A DNA stretch of 64,000 bases from Alkalihalobacterium alkalinitrilicum (lineage in GTDB: Bacteria > Bacillota > Bacilli > Bacillales > Bacillaceae_F), in contig NZ_KV917368.1 in the NCBI RefSeq assembly GCF_002019605.1, positions 3,193,517-3,257,516 on the forward strand, given 5' to 3'. The notes under the pieces were generated by a model. That model saw only the letters and a program-made list of their open reading frames with translations, was not told the DNA's origin and ran no database searches. Shown piece after piece: positions 26,788 to 35,615 of the stretch. How positions within the stretch are numbered: the first letter of the stretch is position 1; every line of letters starts with the position of its first letter. Position numbers and translations under genes: made by a program.

Positions 26788-27801
26788 TTATAAATTTAAC
26801 ATAAATTTTGCTATTTTTCCTGGGTCATGAATTAAAGTCTCAAAACAAGCACTTCCATTCTCTAGCGCTTCATTTTGAATCCATTTTTCCATGTTTACTT
26901 TCCTACTACTAATCCAGTTTAATGCAAGTTCAAAATCAATGGGGTTGTAACCAAATGATCCATATAATGAAAGTTCATTTCTTATGGCTAAATTAATAGG
27001 TAACTCACTATTCTCAGCATGTAACCCTGTAAAAACAACCCTACCACCAGGCTTTGTCATATTAAGACATAATTGCCTTGTGCTATCTAATCCTACTGCA
27101 TCAACCGAAACATTAAATCCTCTATCCGTAACATAATTTTTTAGCTGTTCTTCAGAACTCACAGGAATGCCACCTAATTCTTTAACAATTTCTAACCTTT
27201 TAGGATTAATTTCAAGGACCACAACATCATTTATCCCTAGAACTTTTGCGGTTTGTAAGACAAATAAACCAATAGGTCCAGCGCCCACAATTAATAATTT
27301 ATCAAAAGCAGTTAATTGAACTATTCTACTTATTCTCACAGCACAAGCAAAAGGTTCAACTAATGCTCCTTCTTCATAGGAAAGATGATCAGGAAGATGA
27401 TAGACATTTCCCTCAGGTACAGTTACATATTTTGCAAAAGCACCTGGCACATGTGCTCCTATCAATTTCCGATGTACACACAAATTTGGTGAACCTGCTT
27501 TACAATCTGAACAATTTCCACAAGAGATTAACGGATTAACTGTAACTCTATCTCCTACTTTAAATTTACTATCTTCGCTAGCTTCAATAATTTCTCCTGA
27601 AAATTCATGACCCATAACTAATGGAGGAACTCTGAGAGAGTTATGTCCAAGATATCCACCTAATTCAGAGCCACAAATCCCAACCCTCTCTACCTGAATT
27701 AAAACTTCACCAATATTTGCTTCAGGTATAGGTATTTCTCTCATGTTCATTTCTTTAGGTCCTTCATATACTAAAGCTTTCATCAAATTATCATTCATCA
27801 T
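26788..27801 (-). CDS. Zinc-dependent alcohol/polyol dehydrogenase (MDR family)
   Basis: About 337 residues; ATG 27801 (or the next ATG at 27798) is preferred over GTG 27807. Catalytic zinc ligands in VGICGSELGGYLGH and GHEFSG (Cys and His-Glu), structural zinc cysteines in CGNCSDCKAGSPNLC, and NAD-binding GAGPIGLFVLQ. Closest in pattern to sorbitol, threonine or sugar-phosphate dehydrogenases of the medium-chain family. Oxidises a secondary alcohol of a sugar-like compound. Last gene of the cluster with the GntR regulator, enolase paralogue and kinase. Confidence 0.88.
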   Translation of the reverse strand: MMNDNLMKALVYEGPKEMNMREIPIPEANIGEVLIQVERVGICGSELGGYLGHNSLRVPPLVMGHEFSGEIIEASEDSKFKVGDRVTVNPLISCGNCSDCKAGSPNLCVHRKLIGAHVPGAFAKYVTVPEGNVYHLPDHLSYEEGALVEPFACAVRISRIVQLTAFDKLLIVGAGPIGLFVLQTAKVLGINDVVVLEINPKRLEIVKELGGIPVSSEEQLKNYVTDRGFNVSVDAVGLDSTRQLCLNMTKPGGRVVFTGLHAENSELPINLAIRNELSLYGSFGYNPIDFELALNWISSRKVNMEKWIQNEALENGSACFETLIHDPGKIAKFMLNL

Positions 27802-27828
27802 GTACACCCGCTTTCCATCATCGTTTAA

Positions 27829-28512
27829 TTAACTATTATTTGAATCATTTTTATCAATAAATTTTATAACTGATTTTATCGCTCGGTTCCCTTCATTAAC
27901 ATGTCCTTCCAATTCAAAGCACGCTCGCTCGGCATCACCCATCTTAATAGCTTCAAAAATTTCTCTATGCATTACAATTTGTTTTTGATTATCATAATTA
28001 TTAGCGATAAGCTCAAGCATTGTTGCCAATGTTCCAGATAAAGTATCCCATAGTTTCCCTAACGTTCTATTTTCTGAAAAAGCAATAATTTCTCTATGGA
28101 ATAACAAATCCAAATAAATATGAGTTTCTAAATTATCTACTTTTTCCATTTCCTTTATTATTGCGTCCAGTTCTATTAGTTTTATATCGTTTAATGGATC
28201 TTTATTAAGTCCCTCTTTAATAGCAAATGATTCTAAATAGAGACGAACCTTACTCCAATCATTAAAGTTTTTTTCGTTAAATCCAATAACAATTGTCCTT
28301 CCGTTACTTGGGGTTTCTATAACTCCTTCTTTTCCTAATAACATTAATGCATCTCGTACTGGACCCCGACTTATAGAAAATTCTTCGGCAATTTTTTTTT
28401 CGTTTAGATGTGCTCCATACTCCCAGCGTCCTAACATAATATCCTTACGTATAATATTCGCTATTTTCTCATACGAAGATTGTTTCACTTTTAGTGGATG
28501 ATAACTAACCAT
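27829..28512 (-). CDS. GntR-family regulator, FadR/FCD subfamily
   Basis: 227 residues from ATG 28512 (AAAGGACA upstream). N-terminal winged helix: YEKIANIIRKDIMLGRWEYGAHLNEKKIAEEFSISRGPVRDALMLL; the rest is an FCD ligand domain with the metal-ligand-type His residues in DLLFHREI and MHREIFEAI. FCD regulators usually sense a carboxylic acid made or used by the adjacent genes. Likely represses this cluster; a candidate palindrome with TGTAC half-sites lies at 31049-31086 between the FAH gene and the kinase gene. Confidence 0.9.
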   Translation of the reverse strand: MVSYHPLKVKQSSYEKIANIIRKDIMLGRWEYGAHLNEKKIAEEFSISRGPVRDALMLLGKEGVIETPSNGRTIVIGFNEKNFNDWSKVRLYLESFAIKEGLNKDPLNDIKLIELDAIIKEMEKVDNLETHIYLDLLFHREIIAFSENRTLGKLWDTLSGTLATMLELIANNYDNQKQIVMHREIFEAIKMGDAERACFELEGHVNEGNRAIKSVIKFIDKNDSNNS

Positions 28513-28576
28513 ATTTTTGTCCTTTCTAACAACTCGTAATTTTTTCGTTAGGTAATTATTTTTATAACAGGATTGT

Positions 28577-29875
28577 CTATTTTATAATTCTCTTAAATAT
28601 ATTTCCACCATCATAAACCCCGTTATCTTGAAGGTCTTCTTCAATACGAATAACCTCATTCCATTTTGCCGTTCTTTCTGAACGAGCTACAGAACCAACT
28701 TTCAATTGGCCAGCATTAGTAGCAATAGCTAAATGGACAATCGTAGTATCCTCAGTTTCTCCCGACCTTGCAGAAACAACAGGAAGATAACCTGCATTCT
28801 TTGTAAAATCGATGGCATCGAGAGTTTCTGTTATTGTACCAATTTGATTCATTTTGATAAGTACAGAATTATTTACCCCTATCTTAACCCCTTTTTGAAT
28901 CCTAGAGATATTAGTTGTAAATAAGTCATCGCCAACTAGTTGAATTTTCGAACCTACTTTTTCGGTTAATAACTTTGATCCTTCCCAATCCGTTTCCGCC
29001 ATCGCATCTTCAATTGAAACGATCGGATACCTTTCTATCAATTGGCATAAATAATCGACATATTCAATTCGATTCATATTACGATTTTCTAATGAAAGCC
29101 TATACATCCCGTCTTCTTCATAAAATTCACTCGAAGCAATGTCAAGTGCAATCGCAATGTCCTTCCCAGGTTCATAACCTGATTCTTCGATCCCTTCAAG
29201 TAATAATTTTAAGCCTTCTTCATTTGTATTAAATTTAGTAGGCCAGAACCCTCCTTCATCCGCAGTTGCTAAAGGTTTTTTGTATTTTGAAAATATCTTT
29301 TTCGTAGCATTATATACATTTACTACCATTTCATATCCCTCTGAAAAGCTTTTCGAACCAACAGGAACAACTAAATAGTCTTGAAAATCTGTTGTATTGT
29401 TAGCGTGAGCTCCACCGCCAATAATTTGAATCATTGGGATTGGTAAAACCTTTGCATTAGCTCCGCCTAAATGCCGATAAAGCGGAATTTTATTCGCATT
29501 AGCCCCTGCCCAAGCTACAGCCATTGAAACAGCAAGGATACTATTTGCGCCTAAATTAGATTTGTTTTCACTTCCGTCGAGTTCAATTAACTTCCTATCA
29601 ACAGCAACTTGATTTGTAGCATCCATGCCAATGATAGCTGGAGCAATGATTTGTTTAATATTTTCAATCGCCTTATAAACACTTTTCCCATTTAACTTTT
29701 TCATGTCATTGTCCCTAAGTTCCAATGCTTCAAACTTTCCAGTAGACGCTCCAGAAGGTACTGTACCTCTACCATAGACACCACACTCTAAGACAACTTC
29801 TACTTCTACAGTAGGAACAGACCTAGAGTCAAATACTTGCCTCGCTTTAACTTCTTTGATATTAAATTTGTTCAT
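28577..29875 (-). CDS. Enolase paralogue with altered active site
   Basis: 432 residues, full length, ATG 29875 behind AAGGAG. All Mg2+ ligands of enolase are kept (Asp 245, Glu 289, Asp 316), as are the loop SGASTG, His 157, Glu 207, Lys 341 and Lys 392. Two substrate-site residues differ: the His of the SHRSGETED motif is Ala 369 (VSARSGETED) and the Glu of QEF is Asp 166 (QDY). It begins FDSRSVPTVEVEV rather than FDSRGNPTVEVEV. Standing among a dehydrogenase, a kinase, a hydrolase and a GntR regulator rather than in a glycolytic operon, it is probably not the housekeeping enolase but acts on another 2-phospho- or carboxylate substrate. Confidence 0.85.
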   Translation of the reverse strand: MNKFNIKEVKARQVFDSRSVPTVEVEVVLECGVYGRGTVPSGASTGKFEALELRDNDMKKLNGKSVYKAIENIKQIIAPAIIGMDATNQVAVDRKLIELDGSENKSNLGANSILAVSMAVAWAGANANKIPLYRHLGGANAKVLPIPMIQIIGGGAHANNTTDFQDYLVVPVGSKSFSEGYEMVVNVYNATKKIFSKYKKPLATADEGGFWPTKFNTNEEGLKLLLEGIEESGYEPGKDIAIALDIASSEFYEEDGMYRLSLENRNMNRIEYVDYLCQLIERYPIVSIEDAMAETDWEGSKLLTEKVGSKIQLVGDDLFTTNISRIQKGVKIGVNNSVLIKMNQIGTITETLDAIDFTKNAGYLPVVSARSGETEDTTIVHLAIATNAGQLKVGSVARSERTAKWNEVIRIEEDLQDNGVYDGGNIFKRIIK

Positions 29876-29941
29876 TTATTCTCCTTTCAAATCATAGCTT
29901 ATTAAGAGACTATTTCTTATTCTCTTTTTCGATCTTCAGTT

Positions 29942-30976
29942 TCAATTATTCATATAAAAAACTGGGAAAGATTTATTTGTAAGATTCTTGACAATAATTC
30001 GAGCAACATCTATATATGATGTTGCTAATTCTAGTATTTGTAAGCTAATACTTCTAATAAGATCTTGATCATGCTCGTCGGTAATATACTCTGCTGGTGA
30101 TTTGCCATCCACCCTTGCCAATAATAAAAGCGCTAACACTCTAATTGTTTCTCTCTCTAACTGATTTCTATCCATAAAATCAATTGAAGAAAGATACTGT
30201 TCAACAAAGCATAGCATCAAATTCATATATCCATTAGCCCACTTTTTATTTTTTATTGATTTTAATAAAAAATGATTCGTTATAAAGGCCAAATCAAAGG
30301 CAGGATGGCCAGTATGAGCTACTTCATGATCTAATAGAAAGATTTTCTGATCTACAATTAGAATGTTTTTAGGGCTGAAATCACCGTGAACAAGTGTGGT
30401 TTTATCTTTTAACAACATATTAATAATTCTATCTATATCATTACTTAACGATTTATACTTCTCTCGAATAGTCTCTAAATATGGACTAATTCTTAGCTCT
30501 TTAAAAAATTCCTTATTATTAAATTGTTGTTTTAACTGTTCGTCCTGTGCTGCCTTTGAATGAATAATAGCTAGTGTAACTGCAATCTTCTCAGTAACTT
30601 TAAAATCTAGTTTCCCAATCATTAATTGTTGTTTCCAACTTAGAGCATTTGCAGGAGCGGCCTCCATGACAATCAAATAGTTATCGTCATCATGGTATAA
30701 CAGTTTAGGAGCATCTTCTGGAATAATTTCATTAAACACGTTTAGGCAGTCTCTTTCGATGTAAATCCTCCTGATATCCGAATACCAGTCGTTCTCCACC
30801 TGTAATTTACTTCTCGCTTGCTTTATTACAAAACTTGTTGATTCGGTCGTTATTTTAACAACCTTACAAGAAATACCTCCACTAAGAACTTCACAAATTA
30901 GGTTGTCTTTATTTAAAACTAGTCCTCTTTTGTATAAGTATTCGTATAAACTTTTTTGATCGTTTATATCAATCAT
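29942..30976 (-). CDS. APH-fold small-molecule kinase (aminoglycoside phosphotransferase superfamily)
   Basis: 344 residues from ATG 30976. Family signature in the C-terminal lobe: LVHGDFSPKNILIVD (catalytic HxDxxxxN, Asp about 199) followed by LLDHEVAHTGHPAFDLAF (metal-binding D-x-E type). A Lys in SFVIKQARSKLQVE is the likely ATP-anchoring residue. Proteins of this family phosphorylate sugars, choline, homoserine or methylthioribose. No resistance gene context exists. Being next to an enolase paralogue suggests it makes a phosphorylated intermediate that the enolase-like protein then dehydrates; this is inference. The GGAG upstream is 14 bases from the ATG, so translation may be weak. Confidence 0.82.
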   Translation of the reverse strand: MIDINDQKSLYEYLYKRGLVLNKDNLICEVLSGGISCKVVKITTESTSFVIKQARSKLQVENDWYSDIRRIYIERDCLNVFNEIIPEDAPKLLYHDDDNYLIVMEAAPANALSWKQQLMIGKLDFKVTEKIAVTLAIIHSKAAQDEQLKQQFNNKEFFKELRISPYLETIREKYKSLSNDIDRIINMLLKDKTTLVHGDFSPKNILIVDQKIFLLDHEVAHTGHPAFDLAFITNHFLLKSIKNKKWANGYMNLMLCFVEQYLSSIDFMDRNQLERETIRVLALLLLARVDGKSPAEYITDEHDQDLIRSISLQILELATSYIDVARIIVKNLTNKSFPVFYMNN

Positions 30977-31048
30977 AGTAAGTTATTCAACTCCTTTTTT
31001 TAACTTTCCAAGGTATTTCTATATCAATATCATTCCTTAAAGTAGCTA

Positions 31049-31086
31049 ACTGTACAAAAGTATGCATCATCAATACTTTTGTACAG
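31049..31086. promoter_or_regulatory. 15-bp perfect inverted repeat, candidate GntR operator
   Basis: ACTGTACAAAAGTAT (31049-31063) and ATACTTTTGTACAGT (31072/73-31086) are perfect inverted repeats around 9 bases, between the FAH stop and the kinase start. Neither side has a T-tract, so an operator is more likely than a terminator. Each arm contains TGTAC, the kind of half-site bound by FadR-type GntR proteins such as the one encoded at 27829-28512. Confidence 0.55.
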
Positions 31087-31132
31087 TCAGTATTTTCAAC
31101 CATACTTTATAGATCATCAATAACACTATTAT

Positions 31133-31966
31133 CTAAATAAAATAGTTTGTTAACTGACCAATTTTATCAATTTCAACTTTCACTTGATCCCCAGACTTTA
31201 GCCATTCTCGTTGTTCCTCTGGATACCCAGCAATAACCCCCTCAGGTGTTCCTGTTAGGATTAGATCCCCTGGCTCAAGTGTTATATAAGTAGAGATAAA
31301 ACTAACAATTTCATCAACTTTAAAAATCATGTCACTAGTGTTAGAGTTTTGGCGAAGTTCCCCATTCAAGAAACATCTGATACCTAACTCATTTGGATTA
31401 CCAACTTCATCAGCTGTTACAACGTATGGACCCACAGGGCAAAAGCCATCTAAACTTTTCCCTAAAAGCCATTGTGGTGTTCTTAATTGTAAATCACGCG
31501 CCGAAATGTCATTAACAGCACAATATCCAAACACATAATCTAAAGCATTTTCACGAGAAATTTGTTTTGCCTGTTTACCGATTACAATTCCTAGCTCTGC
31601 TTCATAGTCATATTGCTTAGCAACATTTGGAAGTGTCACCTCTTTGTCTTGGGCAGTTAAGGCATTTTCAAATTTATTAAACAACACAGGAACTTCTGGA
31701 ATTGGCATTCCAGCTTCTTCTGCATGACGTCGATAGTTAAGGCCAACACAAATTATTTTCTTTCCCGGTGGAACACACGGCAAAAATTCAATTTCTTCTT
31801 CAGATAAAACCCCTGAGGTTAAATCGATCAGATTTTCTATATCATTTCCATTATTAAGGCCATTGGAGATGATTTCTTTAAGTGATTTTTCTATTGGATA
31901 AATCCCTTCCTCTGTCTTGATACCTACACGTTCTTTATTCTCTTCCCTAAACACTACTAATTTCAT
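31133..31966 (-). CDS. Fumarylacetoacetate hydrolase (FAH) family protein
   Basis: 277 residues from ATG 31966 with GGAGG upstream. C-terminal FAH domain from about residue 70: IICVGLNYRRHAEEAG, YDYEAELGIVIGKQA (metal-binding E-x-E), FGYCAVNDISARDLQ, KSLDGFCPVGPYVV and GDLILTGTPEGV. FAH-family enzymes hydrolyse C-C bonds of 2,4-diketo acids, decarboxylate oxaloacetate, or act as ureidoglycolate or 2-keto-3-deoxy acid hydrolases/dehydratases; this cannot be resolved here. First gene of the cluster with kinase, enolase paralogue, GntR regulator and dehydrogenase. Confidence 0.9.
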   Translation of the reverse strand: MKLVVFREENKERVGIKTEEGIYPIEKSLKEIISNGLNNGNDIENLIDLTSGVLSEEEIEFLPCVPPGKKIICVGLNYRRHAEEAGMPIPEVPVLFNKFENALTAQDKEVTLPNVAKQYDYEAELGIVIGKQAKQISRENALDYVFGYCAVNDISARDLQLRTPQWLLGKSLDGFCPVGPYVVTADEVGNPNELGIRCFLNGELRQNSNTSDMIFKVDEIVSFISTYITLEPGDLILTGTPEGVIAGYPEEQREWLKSGDQVKVEIDKIGQLTNYFI

Positions 31967-32427
31967 TTTTCTACCTCCGTTTATTTATAAAAGTTTATAA
32001 AGACTTGAAATATCAGAAAATGTCATTTGTTAAATGTTAACACTTTGATAATAGTATTTTATTTCTGATAATTCAATCAACTTATCGTAACTTTTTGCAT
32101 TAAAATTTTACTAAGTTCTCTATTTTTCATACCGAATAAATAATAATAGTTTATGTGTACATTTCCCATGTTTTACTTGGGTTAAAAGAAAACTTGCTTG
32201 GCTAATATTAACTGATCTATTCATCAAACTATCTTTCGATTATGGAAGTTTAAGATCATAAGAAACGCACTTCTTCAATTGATTAACATTTCCACTTGAA
32301 GAGTTTCTATTGTCAGGTTTTCTAGAAGAATAAATATTGGAAATAATACTGAAAAGATTTTGGGGTAATTGTTTTTTCTCAAATAACAAAAGTAACTAGA
32401 TTTTCAACAAACGCAACTATACCTCCC
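31967..32427. other. Intergenic region upstream of the FAH gene
   Basis: 460 AT-rich bases without a supported frame on either strand. It should contain the FAH-cluster promoter; no clear -35/-10 pair, hairpin with T-tract or repeat array was seen. Confidence 0.4.
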
Positions 32428-32685
32428 TTAACTTTTTTTACGTTCACATACAAGAAATGACATTGACTTTAGACAAATTGTTGTTTCCCCACAATAAGAA
32501 CAAAGTGATTTTTGCGTTTCATTTATGTTAGTATTCTGCTTTTCTACTTCTGACCATGCAGAGTAGTCTTTCATCACTTCATTTACTAATTCATAGATGT
32601 ACTCATTATCCCCCTTCTCAACGGCTTCACTTATTTCATCTAGTATCTCTTTAATTCTGTGCGCAGTCACACGTACATTTCTCAC
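32428..32685 (-). CDS. Hypothetical protein with C-terminal zinc-ribbon-like cysteines, 85 aa
   Basis: Starts at GTG 32685 with GGAGGGG nine bases upstream. The N-terminal 50 residues look helical and acidic (HRIKEILDEISEAVEKGDNEYIYELVNEVMKDY); the C-terminus has CSYCGETTICLKSMSFLVCERKKS, four cysteines that could bind zinc. No family recognised. Neighbours are unrelated, and it appears to be a single gene. Confidence 0.6.
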   Translation of the reverse strand: MRNVRVTAHRIKEILDEISEAVEKGDNEYIYELVNEVMKDYSAWSEVEKQNTNINETQKSLCSYCGETTICLKSMSFLVCERKKS

Positions 32686-32973
32686 TAAAATTATCCCCTC
32701 CTTATTAATTGTTTCTTACTACTGATAATTTTCTATATTTATACAAAACATTACTACTCTTTTAAAGTAGCTTGATTTGCATTATTAAGTTTTAAATTAC
32801 TGAGGATGACCCCTAAGTGTTGCTCTCCCTACCTTGCAGAAAATATAATTCTCACTATTGAGTCCGTAACCACTTTGTAAATAAGGAATGCAAATATCTT
32901 TTGAGCCACCCTCATATAGGGTCAAAAAGAATTTATAAAAACCATAGCGAAATACTTTGAAAGAATTCAATTT

Positions 32974-33246
32974 CTAGCCTTTTCGATGTTCGAGAATTAA
33001 ATTCATTTCACTACCAGTTTCTACAAAAGTATTAAGGTCGTTTAATATTCGTATATCCATTCCATCAACAATAATGTTTAATGCTGGATGTGCAACGTCA
33101 GCCTCTAGTAACTGGCCCTGCAAATCTGGATATAACGACTCTAATTCCTGAAGGAGTGAACGTACTTTTCCTTCCTTCATAGCCACAGTGGCATTCCCCC
33201 CAAAATATTTACGCCAGGCAATAGGAATGCGAACCTCAATCAACAT
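32974..33246 (-). CDS. MoaD/ThiS-like beta-grasp protein lacking the C-terminal Gly-Gly
   Basis: 90 residues from ATG 33246 after GAGGAGGGG. It has the ubiquitin-like pattern of the MoaD family: VRIPIAW... VRSLLQELESLYPDLQGQLLE ... NIIVDGMDIRILNDLNTFVETGSEMNLIL. It is a paralogue of the protein at 53295-53564 (shared VRIP-x2-W start and xxIVxGxDIRIL core). True sulfur carriers end in Gly-Gly; this one ends in HRKG, so it may have lost sulfur transfer or have another role. It follows the remains of a pyruvate carboxylase gene by about 40 bases. Confidence 0.75.
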   Translation of the reverse strand: MLIEVRIPIAWRKYFGGNATVAMKEGKVRSLLQELESLYPDLQGQLLEADVAHPALNIIVDGMDIRILNDLNTFVETGSEMNLILEHRKG

Positions 33247-33287
33247 GTAGACCCCTCCTCAATTTTGTAAGACATATGGATCCTTCC

Positions 33288-34129
33288 CTACACATGAGTC
33301 AAAATATTCTTTCTATCATGCTGTCTACTATCATCTTCATCATCGTTGAACTGTTCAATTAATTCAATAAGAAGATCATTGGTTTCAATATTATCTCCAC
33401 TTTTAACATAAATAGCTTTAACCATAGCAGAATAAGGGGCTTGAACGGTAGTTTCCATTTACATTGCTTCTGTAATCATTAAATGATCCCCTTTTTTTAC
33501 TTGGTCCCCTTCAATAACTAGTGTTTTTAGTACTGTACCAGGCATCGATGCTCCTATATGGTTTGGGTTCCCTTGATCGACTTTTTCACGAGTTGAGAGA
33601 TTTGTTTTTATGTTTTGATCTTTTATGAGAATTTCACGAGATTGCCATTTAATTCGAAGTAAACAATCCTCATACCATTATCTTGCGGTTTAGAAACAGA
33701 AACTAACTTTACAATTAATGTTTTTCCTTGTTCAATTTTCTACTTCAATTTCTTCGCCTAACCTAAGTCCATAAAAGAATGTCGGTGTGTCGACTTTGGA
33801 CCAATAAAAGTTATTTCCTCTTCCTCACAACGTTTAGCAAATTCAATATTCTCTGATAAAAAACCATACCCAGGATGAATCGCATCGACCTCGTTACGTT
33901 TTGCGATTTCAATAATTCCCTCGATATCAAGATAAGCATCGATTGGCTTTTTTTCTTCGCCAACTAAATAGGCTTCATCTGCTTTATACCTATGATAAGA
34001 ACCAGAATCTTCTTTTGAATAAATAGCTACAGTTCTAATATTCAGTTCAGTACAAGTCCGAAAAATCCTGATTGCAATTTCCCCTCGATTTGCCACTAAA
34101 ATTTTTTTAAAGCGGGTTTTTTGTTTCAT
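33288..34129 (-). pseudogene. pycA: Remnant of pyruvate carboxylase (pycA) with a large internal deletion
   Basis: From 34129 the frame encodes the normal start of a biotin carboxylase domain ([23 protein letters not shown] ... [11 protein letters not shown] ... FIGP). Near 33790-33800 it jumps, with a frame change, to sequence from the far C-terminal region ([17 protein letters not shown]), then through stops and frameshifts to NPNHIGASMPGTVLK and the biotin-binding motif, ending at TAG 33288. Most of the carboxylase and the transcarboxylase domain (about 880 residues of about 1150) are gone. At the biotin site the motif reads EAM-stop-MET: the lysine codon is TAA (33461-33459). Clearly non-functional. 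Confidence 0.92.
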
Positions 34130-34215
34130 ATTGCCTCCTATTCACACTAATTAAATAAATATTCGGTAAACTTATATCATTCAGAACCTATAAACATGTT
34201 AAGTTGCGGTAGGAC

Positions 34216-35412
34216 TTAAGCTTCTAAAGTCAAGGAAATTTGAGCTACCCCAGTCTCTATTGCTGCTTTCGAAACAGCTGCAGCTACATTAGAAGCTACT
34301 CTCAAATCAAATGGGCTAGGAATAACATAATCAGGGTGCAATTCTTCAGGTAAGATTATCTCTGCAATTGCATAAACTGCAGCGATCATCATTGTTTCGT
34401 TAATCTCTTTTGCACGTGCATCCAAAGCTCCACGGAAAATCCCTGGAAAAGCTAAGACATTGTTTACTTGATTTGCAAAATCAGATCTTCCCGTCCCGAT
34501 AACTTTCGCTCCTGCTTTTTTTGCTTCTTCAGGCATAATTTCAGGTACTGGATTGGCCATTGCAAAGATGATTGCATCCTTATTCATGGAATTTACCATT
34601 TCTGGTGAAACTGCCCCAGCCGAAGAAACCCCTATGAATACATCAGTATTCTTCATTGCATCGGCTAAATTTCCAGATACTCTTTCTTTATTGGTGACTA
34701 ACGCAATTTCTTCTTTGATAGGATTCATACCTAGTTGTCTTCCTTCGTAAATAATTCCTTTCGTATCACACATAACGATGTCTTTAACACCTAAATGAAG
34801 CAATAACTTAGTGGTTGCAATTCCAGCTGCACCAGCCCCATTAATTACAACACGAACTTGATCTATTGACTTATCAACTAACTTTAAAGCATTAATTAAC
34901 CCTGCAGCTGTAACAACAGCCGTACCATGTTGATCATCATGGAAAATAGGGATTTGACATTCCTTTTTCAGACGGTCCTCGATTTCAAAACATTGTGGAG
35001 CAGCGATATCTTCTAGATTAATCCCACCAAATGTAGGTTCTAACAACTTCACAGTTTCAACGATTTTATCTACATCCACTGTATCTAAGCAAATTGGAAA
35101 AGCATCTACATCAGCAAATTCTTTAAATAACACAGCTTTCCCTTCCATTACTGGCATAGCTGCATGTGGCCCGATATTACCTAAACCTAGTACGGCTGTT
35201 CCATTAGAAATTACCCCAACTAGATTTCCTTTAATAGTATAATCAAATACTAGTTTTGGGTCCTTTTGAATCTCAATACAAGGTTCGGCAACTCCTGGAG
35301 AATAAGCAAGACTTAAATCATCTGCATTTGTGACTGGAACTTTGGAAGTGATATTTAACTTTCCTTTACTTTCTTTGTGTAATTTAAGAGCACGTTCACG
35401 TAAATTTGACAT
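34216..35412 (-). CDS. Malic enzyme (malate dehydrogenase, oxaloacetate-decarboxylating)
   Basis: 398 residues from ATG 35412, the short form without a phosphotransacetylase domain, as in the Bacillus YtsJ type. Seen: [52 protein letters not shown], metal-binding region [23 protein letters not shown], and dinucleotide-binding [13 protein letters not shown]. Converts malate to pyruvate with NAD(P)H formation. Its position beside the lost pyruvate carboxylase suggests this end of the gene group once handled C3/C4 balance. Confidence 0.92.
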   Translation of the reverse strand: MSNLRERALKLHKESKGKLNITSKVPVTNADDLSLAYSPGVAEPCIEIQKDPKLVFDYTIKGNLVGVISNGTAVLGLGNIGPHAAMPVMEGKAVLFKEFADVDAFPICLDTVDVDKIVETVKLLEPTFGGINLEDIAAPQCFEIEDRLKKECQIPIFHDDQHGTAVVTAAGLINALKLVDKSIDQVRVVINGAGAAGIATTKLLLHLGVKDIVMCDTKGIIYEGRQLGMNPIKEEIALVTNKERVSGNLADAMKNTDVFIGVSSAGAVSPEMVNSMNKDAIIFAMANPVPEIMPEEAKKAGAKVIGTGRSDFANQVNNVLAFPGIFRGALDARAKEINETMMIAAVYAIAEIILPEELHPDYVIPSPFDLRVASNVAAAVSKAAIETGVAQISLTLEA

Positions 35413-35477
35413 ACACAGTTCACTCCTTATAAAATTTTATTAGTTTATTTAAAATTAACGTACCAACTATCAACTTA

Positions 35478-35514
35478 GAAAGAAGACTCCTTCTTTAATA
35501 ATCAAGAAGAAGTC
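35478..35514 (-). terminator. Intrinsic terminator after leucine dehydrogenase
   Basis: On the minus strand GACTTCTTCTT pairs with AAGAAGGAGTC (11 bp, one G-U pair in RNA) over an 8-base loop, followed by TTCTTTCT. It lies about 100 bases past the stop codon. Confidence 0.7.
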
Positions 35515-35615
35515 ATTTGCTATTGGTAGAAAGATAAAGTTGTGTCCTATAACTTGGTTACCTTACAAAATTGAATTGTCGGGTCTAAGCATTAAAAATA
35601 TATTTGTAGGAATTG

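Noticed and set aside
29942-30976. Aminoglycoside resistance gene
   Set aside because: The APH fold is shared by many metabolic kinases and the gene sits in a catabolic cluster, so resistance is not supported.
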